From Deltaproteobacteria bacterium (GTDB taxonomy: Bacteria > Desulfobacterota > DSM-4660 > Desulfatiglandales > HGW-15), in contig DAOVAK010000205.1 of assembly GCA_030671095.1 (NCBI GenBank), positions 1 to 5,742 on the forward strand: a stretch of DNA of 5,742 bases. Direction: 5' to 3'. Each line of letters starts with the position of its first letter. Within the stretch, counting starts at the first letter, position 1. Positions 3,794 to 5,742 of this stretch are shown here, in pieces. The position numbers were made by a program, and so were the translations under genes. The notes beneath the pieces are model-generated. The model was not told where the DNA came from. It was given only the letters and a program-made list of their open reading frames with translations, and made no database searches.

Positions 3794-5742
3794 TTACTTT
3801 TTGAATTCCGGTTTTCTTTTCTGCAGAAATGCGGTGATTCCTTCTTTGGCGGCATCTGTGCAGGCGATCTCCCCGGATCCCTGGTAATTGATCTCCAGGG
3901 CCTCTGAAAGACTGTTTGCCGCCGCAGCAGACTGAACCGTCCTAAAAGCGATGGCAATGGCCTCTCTGCTGAGAGGCAGCTTGCCGGCCATTGGCTCCTC
4001 CGGGATGGGGAAGTCAGGGATATCCACTGGGCCTTCGGGAACCTTTGGGATTTTTCCCTGCAGGTTGTGAACTTCGGCGACGGCGGCACGAATTATATCA
4101 AGGTACCCATCCGAGACCTGGGCCACCATGCCGATATCAGCCGCTCCCTGTGCATTTATCTTTTTGGCCAGGCAGATCATTTCGTTAAACAGGGCAGCTC
4201 CCTTTGGCCATTTGCGATAGGGAATCACACATCCTCCTATCCCCGGCAGGATTCCGAGGGTGATCTCCGGGAATTGAAAGGTGGCATTGCTCGTGGCGGC
4301 CATGCTGTGGCACCGCATGGCCAGCTCAAGCCCGCCTCCCAGCGCCATGCCGTTCACTGCCGCCACAATGGGTTTGTCCATACTCCCGATATAATCCAGC
4401 AGGACGGCGCCGTCTCTTGCAGACTGGGCAGCGGCTTCTTTGTCCCCAAGGGTCTCGGGAAACCGGCCGATGTCTGCGCCCGCAGAAAAGGCCCTGGTTC
4501 CGTACCCTGTCAGCACAAAACCTCTTACTGCCCCATCATCGGCATTTTCCTCCAGTACAGCTACGACCTCATTTATGATCTCGTCACTGAGGGCATTCAT
4601 GGCCTGCGGCCTTCGAATCGTGATGATTTTTACACCGTCCATCTCATCGACAAGAAGATGCCGATGAAACTTCTGGTAGTCTGCGACGGGTTGTTGGGGT
4701 TTCGGGAATCCGGGGCGTTCATTCTCGTATCTCTCCATGATTCTTAAGACTTCTTTTTCTCCGAGGTCCCGCATGATATCGAAGAGCCCTTTTCGGAAGC
4801 CCAGCCCCACCTGAGAACCGAAGTTGAGGTCCTCCTTTGTACCGATGCCCCGATCTGCGATATCAAAACTTTGGGAAAAGACAATGCCCAGCATTCTGTC
4901 CCGAATATGGCTTTTAATCTCTTCCGGGACCTCCACCTTTGTTCCGGGGCGTGGTACGTTCCACTTTTCAACGGAAAGGAAGATAGGCGCCGGCCGATAG
5001 CACTCTCCCTCTTCCATTTTCCGGGTATTGGTCTCATACACGATCGGGTTTCCGTTACCCAGGTTGACCACATAAAAAGGTCCTCCGAATACAAATTCCT
5101 GGGCCACGGCATCCACCTGTGCTGCATTTCCCACATTGAGAAGATGGGCCGCCTCATTCACCCAGTTTTCAAAGATCCGATTCAGCATGAAACAAATAAC
5201 ATTGTCAGTGATGACCGGTGCCTTGCCGGTCTGGGCAAAAAACCAGAACATATAGTCAATGGTCTCCTGACTCGCCCCTTCCCAGTTAATGACCTCCACG
5301 GCCAGGCTGCGCCAGGCAGGTGCAAAGAAATGTGTCACCGTCGTCCTTTCAGGATGTTTCATGTTTGAAAATATTCTGTCCGCCGGGATAGAACTGGTGT
5401 TGGATGTAATGATGGTATCCTCCCTCACAATCCCTTCCACCATCTCAAATATCCTTTTTTTCAAATCGAGGTTTTCGGTTGCCGCCTCAATCACCAGATC
5501 GCAATTAGTGATTTCTTCGTAATTGGTCGTATAGGTGATATTTTCCAAAACTGCCTGGACCTGCTCTTCTTTCATCTTTTTTCTGGCTACCGCCTTCTGG
5601 GCGTAACCATGAAAGCGTTTCTCAGCATTCTTGAGGGGTTCCTCGGCCACATCCACTAGAAAAAGTTTTCTGTCCGGCAACCCGCTCTTTAAATAATAAC
5701 CGATATCCGGACCAATGGTCCCGGCACCGATAACCGCCATTT
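3794..5742 (-). CDS. 3-hydroxyacyl-CoA dehydrogenase / enoyl-CoA hydratase fusion protein (5' end probably cut)
   Basis: Bifunctional beta-oxidation enzyme: it should hydrate enoyl-CoA and oxidise 3-hydroxyacyl-CoA with NAD in the cytoplasm. At least 648 residues are present. Residues 1-180 are the Rossmann domain (G5-x-G7-x2-G10, acidic D30). Serine S116, the dyad H137/E149 and N187 have the same spacing as the active-site residues of 3-hydroxyacyl-CoA dehydrogenases. Two helical C-terminal dehydrogenase repeats lie at about 182-225 and 275-340. A crotonase domain spans about 366-545 with FSAGADI (418-424), ALGGGLE (466-472) and both catalytic glutamates E472 and E492, 20 apart as usual. A helical tail ends in LQKRKPEFKK. 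The order is the reverse of FadB/FadJ and matches fusions known from Desulfobacterota and archaea. The Met at 5738-5740 starts directly at the Rossmann strand, where relatives have several earlier residues, so translation probably begins beyond the window. Substrate chain length cannot be told. Confidence 0.93.
   Translation of the reverse strand, partial: MAVIGAGTIGPDIGYYLKSGLPDRKLFLVDVAEEPLKNAEKRFHGYAQKAVARKKMKEEQVQAVLENITYTTNYEEITNCDLVIEAATENLDLKKRIFEMVEGIVREDTIITSNTSSIPADRIFSNMKHPERTTVTHFFAPAWRSLAVEVINWEGASQETIDYMFWFFAQTGKAPVITDNVICFMLNRIFENWVNEAAHLLNVGNAAQVDAVAQEFVFGGPFYVVNLGNGNPIVYETNTRKMEEGECYRPAPIFLSVEKWNVPRPGTKVEVPEEIKSHIRDRMLGIVFSQSFDIADRGIGTKEDLNFGSQVGLGFRKGLFDIMRDLGEKEVLRIMERYENERPGFPKPQQPVADYQKFHRHLLVDEMDGVKIITIRRPQAMNALSDEIINEVVAVLEENADDGAVRGFVLTGYGTRAFSAGADIGRFPETLGDKEAAAQSARDGAVLLDYIGSMDKPIVAAVNGMALGGGLELAMRCHSMAATSNATFQFPEITLGILPGIGGCVIPYRKWPKGAALFNEMICLAKKINAQGAADIGMVAQVSDGYLDIIRAAVAEVHNLQGKIPKVPEGPVDIPDFPIPEEPMAGKLPLSREAIAIAFRTVQSAAAANSLSEALEINYQGSGEIACTDAAKEGITAFLQKRKPEFKK

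Noticed and set aside
4067..4747. A 226-codon plus-strand open frame, and another of 165 codons at 4871-5368
   Set aside because: Both are antisense to the well-conserved dehydrogenase/hydratase fusion, whose catalytic residues are all in place. Their translations show no recognisable domain.
1..5742. Mobile element, CRISPR array or tRNA
   Set aside because: No transposase or integrase frame, no regularly spaced repeats and no tRNA-like cloverleaf with a conserved TTC-containing arm were found on reading both strands.

Overview
The window reads as a piece of an anaerobic bacterial chromosome, most likely from a Desulfobacterota (sulfate-reducing or syntrophic) lineage. That assignment is an inference from gene content: a cytoplasmic, single-subunit molybdo/tungstopterin enzyme of the acetylene hydratase-like branch, a bifunctional beta-oxidation protein in the dehydrogenase-then-hydratase domain order, and the tail of a cyclase/TPR-type signalling protein. 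No rRNA, tRNA, CRISPR array, insertion sequence or phage gene is visible.

Layout. Positions 1-124 (+) hold the last 40 codons of a gene entering from the left, probably a class III adenylate/guanylate cyclase with TPR repeats. A 427-bp AT-rich non-coding stretch (125-551) with three simple hairpins separates it from a convergent gene. Positions 552-2756 (-) encode a complete 734-residue bis-MGD/[4Fe-4S] oxidoreductase-fold protein. Its apparent control region is a 552-bp non-coding stretch (2757-3308) containing a ribosome binding site, a -35-like element and several dyads. Positions 3309-3707 (-) encode a 132-residue SpoIIAA/STAS-like protein of unknown role. It lies 86 bp downstream of 3794-5742 (-), a 3-hydroxyacyl-CoA dehydrogenase/enoyl-CoA hydratase fusion whose first few codons are probably cut off by the right edge.

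How the genes relate. The fusion protein and the STAS-like protein are probably co-transcribed leftward and end at a weak terminator-like hairpin near 3253-3284. The fusion would carry out hydration and NAD-dependent oxidation of enoyl-CoA/3-hydroxyacyl-CoA intermediates in fatty-acid or alicyclic/aromatic acyl-CoA breakdown. The pterin enzyme is on the same strand, but the 552-bp gap makes it more likely a separate transcription unit. A shared pathway is possible, not shown.

The most interesting item is the pterin enzyme. It lines up with acetylene hydratase in length, in the metal-ligand Cys (C141) and in the Fe-S cysteines. At the positions where acetylene hydratase has its catalytic Asp13 and its hydrophobic Ile142, this protein has His13 and Tyr142. 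It is therefore probably not an acetylene hydratase, and its reaction is unknown. Nothing in the window amounts to a clearly new multi-gene system.
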